Of a stretch of DNA of 64,000 bases, positions 1-8,123 are shown one piece after another (the stretch's first letter is position 1; each line of letters opens with the position of its first letter). The DNA comes from an uncultured Opitutia bacterium (GTDB taxonomy: Bacteria; Verrucomicrobiota; Verrucomicrobiia; Opitutales; Opitutaceae). Location: positions 1-64,000 of the forward strand of contig CAIUWA010000034.1 of assembly GCA_903902745.1 (NCBI GenBank), read 5' to 3'. Under the pieces are notes generated by a model. The model was not told the origin of the DNA. It worked only from the letters and a program-made list of their open reading frames with translations, and did no database searches. The translations under genes and the position numbers were made by a program.

Positions 1-2
1 AG

Positions 3-257
3 TCATCGCAGATCGGGGTCGTGCTGACGGACATGATGATGCCCGTCATGAACGGTGCCGCGCTGATCCAGGTGCTCACTCACATGAATCCCTCCATCAA
101 GATCATCGCGGCCAGCGGCAACGACTCCGGGGATACGGTCATCAACGCCAGCAAATCCGGCATCAAACACTTCCTGCTCAAGCCCTACACGGCGGAAACC
201 CTCTTCAAGCTGATCCGCGAAGTACTCGACAACCCCATCATCACCGCTGCGGCCTGA
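3..257 (+). CDS. Response regulator receiver domain, C-terminal part (partial at window edge)
   Basis: The frame is open from the window edge, so the N-terminus lies outside. About 84 residues remain and look like the second half of a CheY-type receiver domain. VLTDMMMPVMNG contains the phospho-acceptor Asp in its usual LTDxxMPxMNG setting. AASGNDS supplies the Ser/Thr switch position and FLLKPY the conserved Lys-Pro. The protein stops soon after the last receiver helix, so no DNA-binding output domain follows. It is either a stand-alone receiver or the receiver tail of a hybrid sensor kinase, since a C-terminal receiver would end the same way. The partner kinase is not visible. Confidence 0.85.
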   Translation, partial: SSQIGVVLTDMMMPVMNGAALIQVLTHMNPSIKIIAASGNDSGDTVINASKSGIKHFLLKPYTAETLFKLIREVLDNPIITAAA

Positions 258-480
258 ACCGACGGGTCGGGTTTTGAATCTGGAAGGGCCGGGCCGCAGT
301 TCCCCCTGATCGGCGCCGGGCGTTGCGCCGCCCAGGCTGTTCCCCATGCCACTGGCCGTGCCATTGAAAAATACGGCGGAGGCAAAGTTTTGGTTGCGTT
401 CAGGTCGGCCAATCCTATGACCTGACCCTCCTTTCCTTTACTCCTGCCTCTAATTCCGGGGTGACAGGGGGAACGAATTC

Positions 481-1290
481 ATGAAACAACAGCTCAAACT
501 CAACGTCACGCCCCGCGCCCAGACCGGCCGCAGTTCCTCGCGCCGCATGCGCAAGGCCAACCAGGTTCCCGCGATCCTTTACGGGAAGCACACGCCGCCG
601 GAGACGCTGGCCATCGACGGTCCCGAGTTCATCCGCCTCATCAAGGTGATCGCCGGCTCCGCGGCCCTCGTCGAGCTTGAGCGCAAGGACAAGCCCGAGA
701 AGGCGCTCTCCTTCCTTCAGGAGGTCCAGCGCGACCCGATCACCGACAAGTATCTCCATGTCGACTTCCGCGAGGTGAAGGCCGACGAGAAATTCGAGAT
801 CCGCGTCAAACTCCATCTGGCGGGCGAGTCGTTCGGCGTGAAAAACCAGAGCGGCGTCCTTGAGACGCCCACCTACACCCTGCGCATCCGTTGTCTGCCG
901 AAGGACCTTCCTCCGTTCATCGAGGTGGACGTCACCGCCCTCAAGGTCGGCGAGACCATCCACGTCGGTGAAATCAAGGCGATCCCGGGCGTCGAGTTCC
1001 TCGACGACAAGAGCCAGCCCGTCGTCTCGTGCGTCGAGCCCGTGGCCGAGATCGTGCAGGAAGTCGTCGCCGCCGCGCCCGTCGAGGGTGCCGCCGCCGC
1101 GCCCGCCGTGGGCGCCGATGGCAAGCCGGTCGCACCCGCCGTGGGTGCCGATGGCAAGCCGGTTGCGCCCGCCGCCGATGGCAAGGCCGCCGCTCCTGCC
1201 GCCGGCGACAAGAAGCCGGCCGGCCAGGCCGCCGCCGGCGCGAAGCCCGCGGCCGGCGCCGCGAAGCCCGCCGCGCCCGCCAAGAAGTAA
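481..1290 (+). CDS. rplY: 50S ribosomal protein L25 (CTC family) with a long Ala/Pro/Lys-rich tail
   Basis: L25 binds 5S rRNA in the large ribosomal subunit. The first 190 or so residues show the two-domain CTC-type layout: an N-terminal 5S-binding barrel (RMRKANQVPAILYG) followed by the TL5/CTC beta domain (VDVTALKVGETIHVGEI). The last 75 residues are low complexity, rich in Ala, Pro, Gly and Lys, and include two copies of an 11-residue AVGADGKPVAP unit. At 269 residues it is longer than typical CTC proteins (around 200-220). It is one of few genes here with a purine-rich stretch (AGGGGGA) before the ATG. pth follows after 60 bases, the usual rplY-pth pairing. Confidence 0.95.
   Translation: MKQQLKLNVTPRAQTGRSSSRRMRKANQVPAILYGKHTPPETLAIDGPEFIRLIKVIAGSAALVELERKDKPEKALSFLQEVQRDPITDKYLHVDFREVKADEKFEIRVKLHLAGESFGVKNQSGVLETPTYTLRIRCLPKDLPPFIEVDVTALKVGETIHVGEIKAIPGVEFLDDKSQPVVSCVEPVAEIVQEVVAAAPVEGAAAAPAVGADGKPVAPAVGADGKPVAPAADGKAAAPAAGDKKPAGQAAAGAKPAAGAAKPAAPAKK
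1102..1185 (+). repeat. Tandem 33-bp repeat in the rplY tail
   Basis: Two 33-base copies (1102-1134 and 1135-1167) differ at only a few third-codon positions. A partial third copy follows to about 1185. They encode the AVGADGKPVAP units of the L25 tail. The array keeps frame and looks like a slippage-type expansion inside the coding region. Confidence 0.85.
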
Positions 1291-1296
1291 ATTTTC

Positions 1297-1345
1297 CCGG
1301 TCCCGCCCGCCGCTTGACCGCGTCGGGCGGCACCGGTTGTTCTTT
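1297..1345 (+). terminator. Hairpin after rplY, possible weak terminator
   Basis: CCGCCCG (1303-1309) pairs with CGGGCGG (1324-1330), with an outer CCGG/CCGG pair. A T-rich stretch (TTGTTCTTT) follows, but no clean U-run. It ends just before the pth start and may only attenuate read-through. Confidence 0.4.
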
Positions 1346-1350
1346 GAGTC

Positions 1351-1950
1351 ATGTCCATCTCGCTCGTTGCCGGCTTGGGCAACCCGGGCCGCGATTACGC
1401 CGGCACCCGCCACAATCTTGGCTGGGTGGTGGTTGACGCCCTCGCCCGGCGCCAGGGACTGACCTGGCGGAAGGAGCCGCGTTTCGACGCGGACGTGGCG
1501 CGCTGGGACCATGCTCCCGGCCGCACCCGCTGGCTGGTGAAGCCGCTGACGTTCATGAATGACAGCGGCACCGTCCTCCAGTCCTTCGCGAGCTTCCATA
1601 AAGTGCCCGGGACGGCGATCCTCGCCGTCTACGACGACCTCGCGATCGACCTCGGCCGCGTCAAGGTCTCCGTCACCGGCAGTGCCGGCGGCCACAACGG
1701 TGTGGCGAGCCTCCTCGAGCACCTCGGCGATGGCTTCATCCGCTATCGCGTCGGCACCGGCCCGAAGGAACCGCCCCAGATGGACCTCAAGGATTTCGTC
1801 CTCGGAAAATTCACTCCCGCCCAACTCACCCTCATCGACCAGAATCTCGACCATTATCTCCACGGCCTCGCCCTGCTGCTCGAAAGCGGTGTTGCCCAGG
1901 CCATGAACACCCTCAATCGTAGAGACCAAAATGAACCCGACCAAACGTAA
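1351..1950 (+). CDS. pth: Peptidyl-tRNA hydrolase
   Basis: Cleaves the ester bond of peptidyl-tRNAs released from stalled ribosomes, recycling tRNA in the cytoplasm. The family signature is clear: VAGLGNPGRDYAGTRHNLGW carries the catalytic His21. FMNDSG holds the conserved Asn-Asp pair, and GHNG and YRVGTGP follow as expected. Its 199 residues match the family. The end overlaps the start of rpsF by 20 bases in another frame, so the two are probably translationally coupled. No Shine-Dalgarno sequence precedes the ATG (TTTGAGTC). Confidence 0.97.
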   Translation: MSISLVAGLGNPGRDYAGTRHNLGWVVVDALARRQGLTWRKEPRFDADVARWDHAPGRTRWLVKPLTFMNDSGTVLQSFASFHKVPGTAILAVYDDLAIDLGRVKVSVTGSAGGHNGVASLLEHLGDGFIRYRVGTGPKEPPQMDLKDFVLGKFTPAQLTLIDQNLDHYLHGLALLLESGVAQAMNTLNRRDQNEPDQT

Positions 1951-2227
1951 CTACCGCGCCACCTTCATCCTCGATAACCGCGGCAAGGAAGACACCATCG
2001 ACCAGATCATCGAGGGCGTGAAGAAAGACATCGTCGCCGTGCAGGGTGACGTCACCGCCGTCGAGAACATCGGCAAGAAGGACTTCGTCCGCGTGACGGA
2101 CAAGAAATTCAGCGGCGCGGCCTACGTGCATGTGAATTTCTCCGCGCCGGCCGAGGGCCCCGCGCAGCTCAAGGAACGCCTCCGACTCAACCACAGCGTC
2201 TATCGCACCTTCGTCGTCTCGGTCTGA
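1931..2227 (+). CDS. rpsF: 30S ribosomal protein S6
   Basis: Small-subunit protein that pairs with S18 on 16S rRNA. The 98-residue sequence fits the S6 ferredoxin-like fold, starting NYRATFILDNRG and ending in the conserved strand HVNFSAP and NHSVYRTFVV. It starts inside the 3' end of pth and is followed 28 bases later by ssb, as in many bacteria. The usual rpsR between ssb and rplI is not present here, so S18 must be encoded elsewhere. Confidence 0.93.
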   Translation: MNPTKRNYRATFILDNRGKEDTIDQIIEGVKKDIVAVQGDVTAVENIGKKDFVRVTDKKFSGAAYVHVNFSAPAEGPAQLKERLRLNHSVYRTFVVSV

Positions 2228-2254
2228 GACCGTCCCGACGGCCGCGCCAACCTC

Positions 2255-2737
2255 ATGGCCTACCTCAACAAAGTCTTCCTCATCGGCAACCTCACGCGCG
2301 ATCCGGAGCTCCGGGTCACGCCGAAGGGCACGGCCATCTGCCAGTTCGGCATCGCGGTGAACCGCCAGTTTAAGGATGAGTCGGGCGCGACGCGCGACGA
2401 GACGACCTTCGTCGACATCGAGGCGTGGGGGAAGCAGGGCGAACTCGTTTCCAAGTACCTTTCGAAAGGCAGCCTCGCCATGGTCGAGGGCCGCCTGAAG
2501 CTCGACCAGTGGGAGGACAAGACGAGCGGCCAGAAGCGCAGCAAGATCAAGGTCGTCCTCGACAACGTGCAGTTCCTTTCCTCCCGCGGCTCCGCCGGCG
2601 GCGGTGCCGCCGGTGCGGCGCCGGCTGAAGAGGGTGGCGACCCCGCCTCGCCCGAACGCCATTCCCCCCCGGCCCGCCCTCCCGCCGCCAAGCCCGGTCC
2701 GGCCGCTGGCAACGTCGACGAAGACGTGCCATTCTGA
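2255..2737 (+). CDS. ssb: Single-stranded DNA-binding protein
   Basis: Coats single-stranded DNA during replication, repair and recombination and recruits partner proteins through its C-terminal tip. The OB fold covers roughly residues 1-110 (MAYLNKVFLIGNLTRDPELR, TTFVDIEAWGKQGE, LVEGRLKLDQWEDK-type core). A disordered Gly/Ala/Pro-rich linker follows, and the protein ends in the acidic DEDVPF tip that contacts partners. At 160 residues it has normal length. It lies between rpsF and rplI in a replication/ribosome operon that continues to dnaB. Confidence 0.97.
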   Translation: MAYLNKVFLIGNLTRDPELRVTPKGTAICQFGIAVNRQFKDESGATRDETTFVDIEAWGKQGELVSKYLSKGSLAMVEGRLKLDQWEDKTSGQKRSKIKVVLDNVQFLSSRGSAGGGAAGAAPAEEGGDPASPERHSPPARPPAAKPGPAAGNVDEDVPF

Positions 2738-2848
2738 TCGCATCGCATTGCAGGTTGAAGGGCGAAGGTTGAAACCTCTCCCTGCTTCCTTTGCCGCTCA
2801 CCATTTTCTCCGCATTTAAACCGCACACCGCTCAAACCAACTCCTCCC

Positions 2849-3331
2849 ATGGCCTACAGTGAAGTTCTCCTCGTCAAACCCGTCGACGGTCTCGGCGGCG
2901 AAGGCGACCAAGTCCGAGTCCGCGCGGGATATGCGCGCAATTATCTCCTGCCCCGCAGCATCGCCGTGCCGGTCACGCACGCGAACCGCAAGCAGATCGA
3001 GGCGCTGAAAAAGCGCCGGGGCGAGCGCGAGCTCCAGGAGCTTTCGGGCGCCCAGGAGCTGGCCAAGAAACTGGCCAAGACCAGCCTGGCCTTCGCCGTG
3101 AAAACCGGGGAAGGCGGCCGGATGTTCGGCGCCATCACCGTCACGGATCTCCATGACAAGCTGGTGGCCGCCGGCCTGCCCATTGAGAAGAAGCGCATCC
3201 ATCTCCACACCCCGGTCAAGACGATCGGCAAGCACACCGTGAAGGTGAAGCTGCATCCCGACGTGAGTGTTGACCTGGACTTCGATGTCGTCTCGGAAAA
3301 CATCATTGTCGCCGCCGAGGAGAAGAAATAA
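2849..3331 (+). CDS. rplI: 50S ribosomal protein L9
   Basis: L9 binds 23S rRNA domain V through its N-terminal domain and extends a C-terminal domain outward on a long helix. The protein starts MAYSEVLLVKPVDGLGGEGD with the typical GDxVxVxxGYARNYLLP segment near residue 25. It then has the Lys/Glu-rich helix and a C-terminal domain (LHTPVKTIGKHTVKVKLHPDV). Length is 160, close to the family's 148-150 plus a short tail. The start is preceded by a pyrimidine-rich CAACTCCTCCC with no Shine-Dalgarno sequence. A strong terminator follows. Confidence 0.97.
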   Translation: MAYSEVLLVKPVDGLGGEGDQVRVRAGYARNYLLPRSIAVPVTHANRKQIEALKKRRGERELQELSGAQELAKKLAKTSLAFAVKTGEGGRMFGAITVTDLHDKLVAAGLPIEKKRIHLHTPVKTIGKHTVKVKLHPDVSVDLDFDVVSENIIVAAEEKK

Positions 3332-3352
3332 TCCCGGGAAGCAAGTTTTGCC

Positions 3353-3380
3353 AAGGCCGCGTCCTCGGACGCGGCCTTTG
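3353..3380 (+). terminator. Intrinsic terminator after rplI
   Basis: AAGGCCGCGTCC (3353-3364) and GGACGCGGCCTT (3367-3378) form a perfect 12-bp stem around a 2-base centre, followed by TTGTGTG. It separates the ribosomal operon from dnaB. Confidence 0.75.
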
Positions 3381-3509
3381 TGTGTCCAAGGTGCACGCCG
3401 CCGGGGGGTTGGCGGCCACCCGTGGAGCAACCCATCCCTGTTAGCAAAAAAGAATAACCCGGCGTTGCGTTAGTCGCCCCGGCCGGTTCGCATTTCTGTC
3501 CTCTATAGC

Positions 3510-4907
3510 ATGGCCGAAGAAGTCACCAATTTCCCGTCCTCCCGCCGTTCCGATGGCATGGCTCCCGCCTTTGCGGGGCGGATGCCCCCGCACAGCGTCG
3601 AGGCCGAGGAATATCTGCTGGCGTGCTGCCTGCTGGACGGGGCCGATGTCATTTCGCGCTGCCTGGAGGCGCGCATCCGCCCGGAGTCATTCTACGTTGC
3701 GGCCCACGGAATCATTTTCGAGCGGATGCTTGAGCTCTACAACCGCCAGGCCCCGGTGGATGTCGCGGTGCTGTCCGAAGAGCTGAAGACGGCGAAGCAG
3801 CTGGAGGCGGTTGGCGGCTACGCCTTCCTCATGCAGGTCAGCAGCCGGATCCCGACCACGGCGCAAGCGGGCTACTTCATCGACAAGGTGCGCGAGCAGC
3901 ACCTGCTGCGGGACCTAATCAAGTCGGCCACCGGCGCGGTCGAGGAATGCTATAATTTTTCCGGCGGCATTGAGGAGTTTGTCGACCAGGTCGAGCAGCG
4001 CATCTTTGCCGTCACGCAGCACCGGGTGAACGAAAGCGCGAAGCCGATGGGCGGGCCGACGCGCGAGGCGATGAATGTCATCACGAAGATGATGATGAAA
4101 AAGGGCGAGTTGACCGGGGTGAGCTCCGGCTTCAAGGACCTCGACAACCTGATGTGGGGCTTCCAGCGCCAGGAAATGATCGTGCTGGCCGCGCGGCCCT
4201 CGATGGGCAAGACCTCGCTGGCGCTGAACTTTGCCGAGGCGGCTGCCCTGCCGCGGCGCGGCGAACCGGTGTCCACGCTCATCTTCTCGCTGGAAATGAG
4301 TGCCGCGCAGCTGGCCCTGCGCATGCTCTGCTCGCGGGCGAAGGTGAACATGAAACTTTTGCGCGACGGCCTGCTCTCCAAGAACGGCTCGGAACAGGCG
4401 GAGCTCATCAAGACCGCGGACGATTTCACCAAGGCGCCCATCTTCATCGATGACTCCAGCAGCCTCTCCATCATGCAATTGCGGGCCAAGGCCCGCCGGA
4501 TCCATGCGCGCCAGCCGCTCGGGTTCATCGTGGTGGATTATCTCCAGCTGCTCAGCCCGACCGATTCCAAGATGCCCCGGGAACAGCAGGTGGCGGAGGC
4601 TTCCCGGGGATTAAAGGGGCTGGCGAAGGAACTCAACGTGCCCGTGCTTGTATTAAGTCAGCTCAACCGCTCGTCCGAAAAGGAGAACCGCAGCCCGAAA
4701 CTCGCCGATTTGCGCGAATCCGGATCGATCGAGCAAGACGCCGACGTAGTACTCATGCTGACCCGCCCCAAGGATGCCGACGAAAAGTTTCAAGTTGCCA
4801 CTGACTCCGCCGAGTTAATCGTTGCCAAGCAACGAAACGGGCCGGTAGGAGAATTGAAACTTACCTTCCTCCGCGACTTCACCCGCTTTGAAAACTACAC
4901 CCAGTAA
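3510..4907 (+). CDS. dnaB: Replicative DNA helicase DnaB
   Basis: Hexameric helicase that unwinds DNA ahead of the replication fork and recruits primase. The N-terminal domain starts around PHSVEAEEYLLACCLLDG (residues 30-130). The RecA-like ATPase domain covers roughly residues 190-460: Walker A AARPSMGKTSLALN, Walker B region GFIVVDYLQLL, and DLRESGSIEQDADVV near the end. Length is 465, typical of the family, with no intein. The last 20 bases overlap the probable start of bamA. No Shine-Dalgarno sequence is seen before the ATG. Confidence 0.97.
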   Translation: MAEEVTNFPSSRRSDGMAPAFAGRMPPHSVEAEEYLLACCLLDGADVISRCLEARIRPESFYVAAHGIIFERMLELYNRQAPVDVAVLSEELKTAKQLEAVGGYAFLMQVSSRIPTTAQAGYFIDKVREQHLLRDLIKSATGAVEECYNFSGGIEEFVDQVEQRIFAVTQHRVNESAKPMGGPTREAMNVITKMMMKKGELTGVSSGFKDLDNLMWGFQRQEMIVLAARPSMGKTSLALNFAEAAALPRRGEPVSTLIFSLEMSAAQLALRMLCSRAKVNMKLLRDGLLSKNGSEQAELIKTADDFTKAPIFIDDSSSLSIMQLRAKARRIHARQPLGFIVVDYLQLLSPTDSKMPREQQVAEASRGLKGLAKELNVPVLVLSQLNRSSEKENRSPKLADLRESGSIEQDADVVLMLTRPKDADEKFQVATDSAELIVAKQRNGPVGELKLTFLRDFTRFENYTQ

Positions 4908-7287
4908 CCCTTTACGGAGGGTCGCCCGACTCTTTTTTGCCATTTTACTGGCCCTGACTGCAGGGGGAACGGGAGGATGGGCCCAGTTGTCGCAGGGCCG
5001 GGCCCAGGCGCCGGCCAGCCCTTCGGCTCCGACCGCCCCGGTCTTCAAGGTGGGCACCATCACGGTGAAATTCGTGGGCACGGCCAATGTGAACGAGCAG
5101 ATCGTGCGGGCCAACGTCCAGATGCATGAAGGCGGTGATCTCGATGAAACGATGATCGACCGGGACATTAAGTCGCTCTACCGCACCAATCTCTTTGAAT
5201 ACGTCCAAGTAAAGCACGAGCCGGTGGTGGGCCAGAACACGATCAATCTCGTGATCGAGGTGACGCCCCTGTTTCGCGTCCTCAACATCAAGTTCGAGGG
5301 CAACGAAAAGCTGACGTCGCGCCGGCTGCTGAAGGAGACCAAGTCCAAGGTCAACCTGGCGCTCAACGAGCGGCAGGTGAAGGAAGACGCCGAGAAGCTG
5401 CGGGAATTCTACCAGAAGGAGGGCTACAACCAGGCCACGGTCACCTATGCCATTGAACGCGACCGCAGCGCCGGCCTTGGCACCATCACTTTCAAGATCA
5501 AGGAGAGCAACAAGGTCAAAATCGGCGCCATTCGCTTCACCGGAAACGGCCACATCAAGGCCGCGGCGCTCACCGCCACGATGGAGACCAAGAAGTGGTG
5601 GATGTTTTCCTGGCTCACCGGGGGCGGTCGCTTCAAGGACGACACGTTTGAAGACGACCTCGACAAGCTGCGGGATTACTATCGCGAACATGGTTACCTC
5701 GACGTGGACATCCCGCCCGAGAAAATCCAGTACGATTACCCGACCCCGACCAAACTGGTCGTCACCGTCGCCGTCGACGAAGGCCGGCAGTATCACGTGG
5801 GCGACGTTACCTTCGTGGGCAACAAGATCTACGGCACCGAACTCCTCAAGCGCGTGGTTCGGCAGCATACCGGTTACGTTTTTATCCCCTCGAAGCTGGA
5901 TAAGGACCGGGAGACGCTGGAGGACTTCCACACTAGGGGCGGCTATCTCGACACGCGGGTGAGCCTCAACCGCAAGCCCAACGTCAACACCGGCAACATC
6001 GACATCGAGTACGACATCACGGAGAGCGAGAAATTCACCGTCGAGTCGATCAACATCGACGGCAACACGAAGACCAAGAGCACGGTCATCCTGCGCGAGC
6101 TCACACTTGGCCCGGGTGATATCTTCAACACCGTGAGCATGAAGATCAGCAAGCTGACCCTGGATAACACCCGGTTCTTTGATTCGGTGGACCTGACGAA
6201 CGAGCAGACCAACCTGCCGGGACGGCGAAACCTGAAGGTTTCGGTCAAGGAAGGTCGCACCGGCAACCTGCAGTTTGGCGCCGGTTTCAGTTCGCTGGAG
6301 CAGGGGACGCTGTTCATCGAGCTCTCGCAGTCGAACTTCGACCTGTTCAACCGCAGCTCCTTCTTCCAGGGCGACGGCCAGAAATTCCGGCTCCGGCTCC
6401 AGCTCGGTTCGCGATCGAGCGAGGTCATCACCTCGTTCGAGGAGCCCTGGCTGTTCCAGAAGCGCCTGGCCCTCGGCTTCACCCTGTCCCGCACGACCTC
6501 GGATTACAGCAGTTCATTCTACCAGGAAATCCGGACCGGCGGCGAAGTTTACCTCCGCAAGATGCTCCTGCCGCAGCTCGGGATCGAGGGCCGGCTTTCC
6601 TACACCTACCAGATCGTCACCATCAACAACATCGATCCGTCGGCCTCGGCGGTCATCCAGTCGCTGGCCGGCAAAACCCACATTTCCAAGGTTGGCTTCC
6701 AGCTCCTGCGCGACACGCGCGACAAGATCATCAACACCACGAACGGCAACCGCGCGGAATTTGACACCGAGATCGCCGGTGGCGCGCTGGGTGGTGACGA
6801 GAACTACTACTCGTTTGAATTTCGCGGCTCGAATTTTCTGCCACTGTTCCAGACCCAGACGCAGGTCCTGTCTTTGATCGGGCGGCTGGGGGTCAAGCAG
6901 AGCTTCGGGGACAGCAAGACCGTGCCTTACTATGACCGTTTCTTCCTGGGCGGCCCCAACGACCTGCGCGGCTTTGAATACCGCACGGTTGGCCCCAAGG
7001 ACACGAGCAACGAGCCGATCGGCGGCAAATCCTACGGCATGTTCAGCGCCGAGTACTCGGCGGACATCGTCAGCCCCATCCGCTTCGCGGTCTTCTACGA
7101 CGCCGGATTCGTCAACCAGGGGGCCTATGATTTCAGCCCGGTGGTCTATAACGACAACTTCGGCGTTGGCCTGCGCCTGTTCGTGGCCGGCGCTCCGCTC
7201 AGCCTCGACCTCGGCATCCCCATCACCGGTGACCGGTCCAACAAAAGGGGCAACCAGTTCAATTTTTCCTTTGGCACCCGCTTCTAA
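4888..7287 (+). CDS. bamA: Outer membrane protein assembly factor BamA
   Basis: Omp85-family core of the BAM complex, which inserts beta-barrel proteins into the outer membrane. A signal peptide (positively charged start, then FFAILLALTAGG, cleavage near GGWAQ) leads to about five POTRA repeats (residues roughly 50-450). A C-terminal barrel follows with the conserved FLGGPNDLRGFEYR motif and a final aromatic residue (TRF). Length 799 fits. The proposed start is a TTG inside the end of dnaB. No in-frame ATG lies before the signal peptide, so this or a nearby rare codon must be used. skp follows, as in many Gram-negative genomes. Confidence 0.95.
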   Translation: MKTTPSNPLRRVARLFFAILLALTAGGTGGWAQLSQGRAQAPASPSAPTAPVFKVGTITVKFVGTANVNEQIVRANVQMHEGGDLDETMIDRDIKSLYRTNLFEYVQVKHEPVVGQNTINLVIEVTPLFRVLNIKFEGNEKLTSRRLLKETKSKVNLALNERQVKEDAEKLREFYQKEGYNQATVTYAIERDRSAGLGTITFKIKESNKVKIGAIRFTGNGHIKAAALTATMETKKWWMFSWLTGGGRFKDDTFEDDLDKLRDYYREHGYLDVDIPPEKIQYDYPTPTKLVVTVAVDEGRQYHVGDVTFVGNKIYGTELLKRVVRQHTGYVFIPSKLDKDRETLEDFHTRGGYLDTRVSLNRKPNVNTGNIDIEYDITESEKFTVESINIDGNTKTKSTVILRELTLGPGDIFNTVSMKISKLTLDNTRFFDSVDLTNEQTNLPGRRNLKVSVKEGRTGNLQFGAGFSSLEQGTLFIELSQSNFDLFNRSSFFQGDGQKFRLRLQLGSRSSEVITSFEEPWLFQKRLALGFTLSRTTSDYSSSFYQEIRTGGEVYLRKMLLPQLGIEGRLSYTYQIVTINNIDPSASAVIQSLAGKTHISKVGFQLLRDTRDKIINTTNGNRAEFDTEIAGGALGGDENYYSFEFRGSNFLPLFQTQTQVLSLIGRLGVKQSFGDSKTVPYYDRFFLGGPNDLRGFEYRTVGPKDTSNEPIGGKSYGMFSAEYSADIVSPIRFAVFYDAGFVNQGAYDFSPVVYNDNFGVGLRLFVAGAPLSLDLGIPITGDRSNKRGNQFNFSFGTRF

Positions 7288-7327
7288 AGCCACTTAGCTT
7301 GGCCCTTACATCACCCAACCGACCTCC

Positions 7328-8020
7328 ATGAAGTTCACCGTACAAACCCTGTTTTCCCTTGCGCTCCTTGGCGCCCTCACCCTGACCGGCCATGCCGCCC
7401 AACCGGCGCCCGTCATCCTCGTCGTCGACATGGCCAAGCTCTACGACGGCCACTGGCAGACCGAGGAGCAGAACGCCAAGTTGAGCCGCGACCAGCAGAC
7501 CGCCACCGAGCAGCTCCAGCAGCTGAACGCGGAGGGCCAGACACTCGTGGATCAGTACAAGGAGCTCGATGAGCAGGCGAAAAGCCCGACCCTGACCAAC
7601 GAGGCGCGGGCCAAGGCCCAGGCCGACGCGCAGAAGAAATATGCGGAGATCCAGAGCAAGCAGAACGACGTCAGCGCGTTTCAAACCAACACGCAGCGTT
7701 CGCTCCAGCAGCGCATCAAGACCTTCCGCGACCTCATGCTGGAGCAGATCAGCAGCGTTGCCTCGAAGATTGCCAAGGACAAGGGCGCCACGCTCCTCCT
7801 CGACAAGTCCGGTCCGACCGCCATTGGCGTGTCGAACATCATCTACTCCGATCCCGCCTATGAAATCACGGAAGAAGTGATGAAGGAGTTGAACAAGGAT
7901 CGCCCGCCCGCCTCCGCGATGGCCGCGCCGGCCAAGATGGATGCCGCTGCGCCCGCCCCCGCTGCCGGTGCCCCTGCGACCAAGTCGCCCGTGATCACCG
8001 TGCCCGGCGCGAAGAAATAA
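7328..8020 (+). CDS. skp: Periplasmic chaperone of the Skp/OmpH family
   Basis: Skp trimers hold unfolded outer membrane proteins in the periplasm on their way to BamA. A signal peptide (residues 1-22, ending GHAAQ) is followed by VILVVDMAKLYDGHW, the family's N-terminal strand. A long coiled coil forms the tentacles (residues 45-150). The C-terminal 35 residues are Ala/Pro-rich and probably disordered, which makes the protein (230 residues) longer than typical Skp (about 160-190). It sits between bamA and lpxD in the conserved order. A terminator follows. Confidence 0.9.
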   Translation: MKFTVQTLFSLALLGALTLTGHAAQPAPVILVVDMAKLYDGHWQTEEQNAKLSRDQQTATEQLQQLNAEGQTLVDQYKELDEQAKSPTLTNEARAKAQADAQKKYAEIQSKQNDVSAFQTNTQRSLQQRIKTFRDLMLEQISSVASKIAKDKGATLLLDKSGPTAIGVSNIIYSDPAYEITEEVMKELNKDRPPASAMAAPAKMDAAAPAPAAGAPATKSPVITVPGAKK

Positions 8021-8052
8021 GCGACGCGACCGCGCGCATCCCGCCTGACCAG

Positions 8053-8083
8053 GCCCCGCTCCGGACCGGAACGGGGCTTTTTG
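8053..8083 (+). terminator. Intrinsic terminator after skp
   Basis: GCCCCGCTCCGG (8053-8064) pairs with CCGGAACGGGGC (8066-8077) with a single mismatch, followed by five or six Ts. It separates bamA-skp from lpxD. Confidence 0.8.
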
Positions 8084-8123
8084 TTGGCGTTGCGCCACGC
8101 GGTGAAAACCCCACGCTGAGGCC

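Noticed and set aside
1102-1185. Possible CRISPR-like array
   Set aside because: The repeats are tandem, in frame and without spacers; they encode the L25 tail.
415-1944. 509-residue open frame on the minus strand opposite rplY and pth
   Set aside because: GC-rich antisense shadow; Gly/Arg/Asp-rich nonsense composition, and both plus-strand genes are certain.
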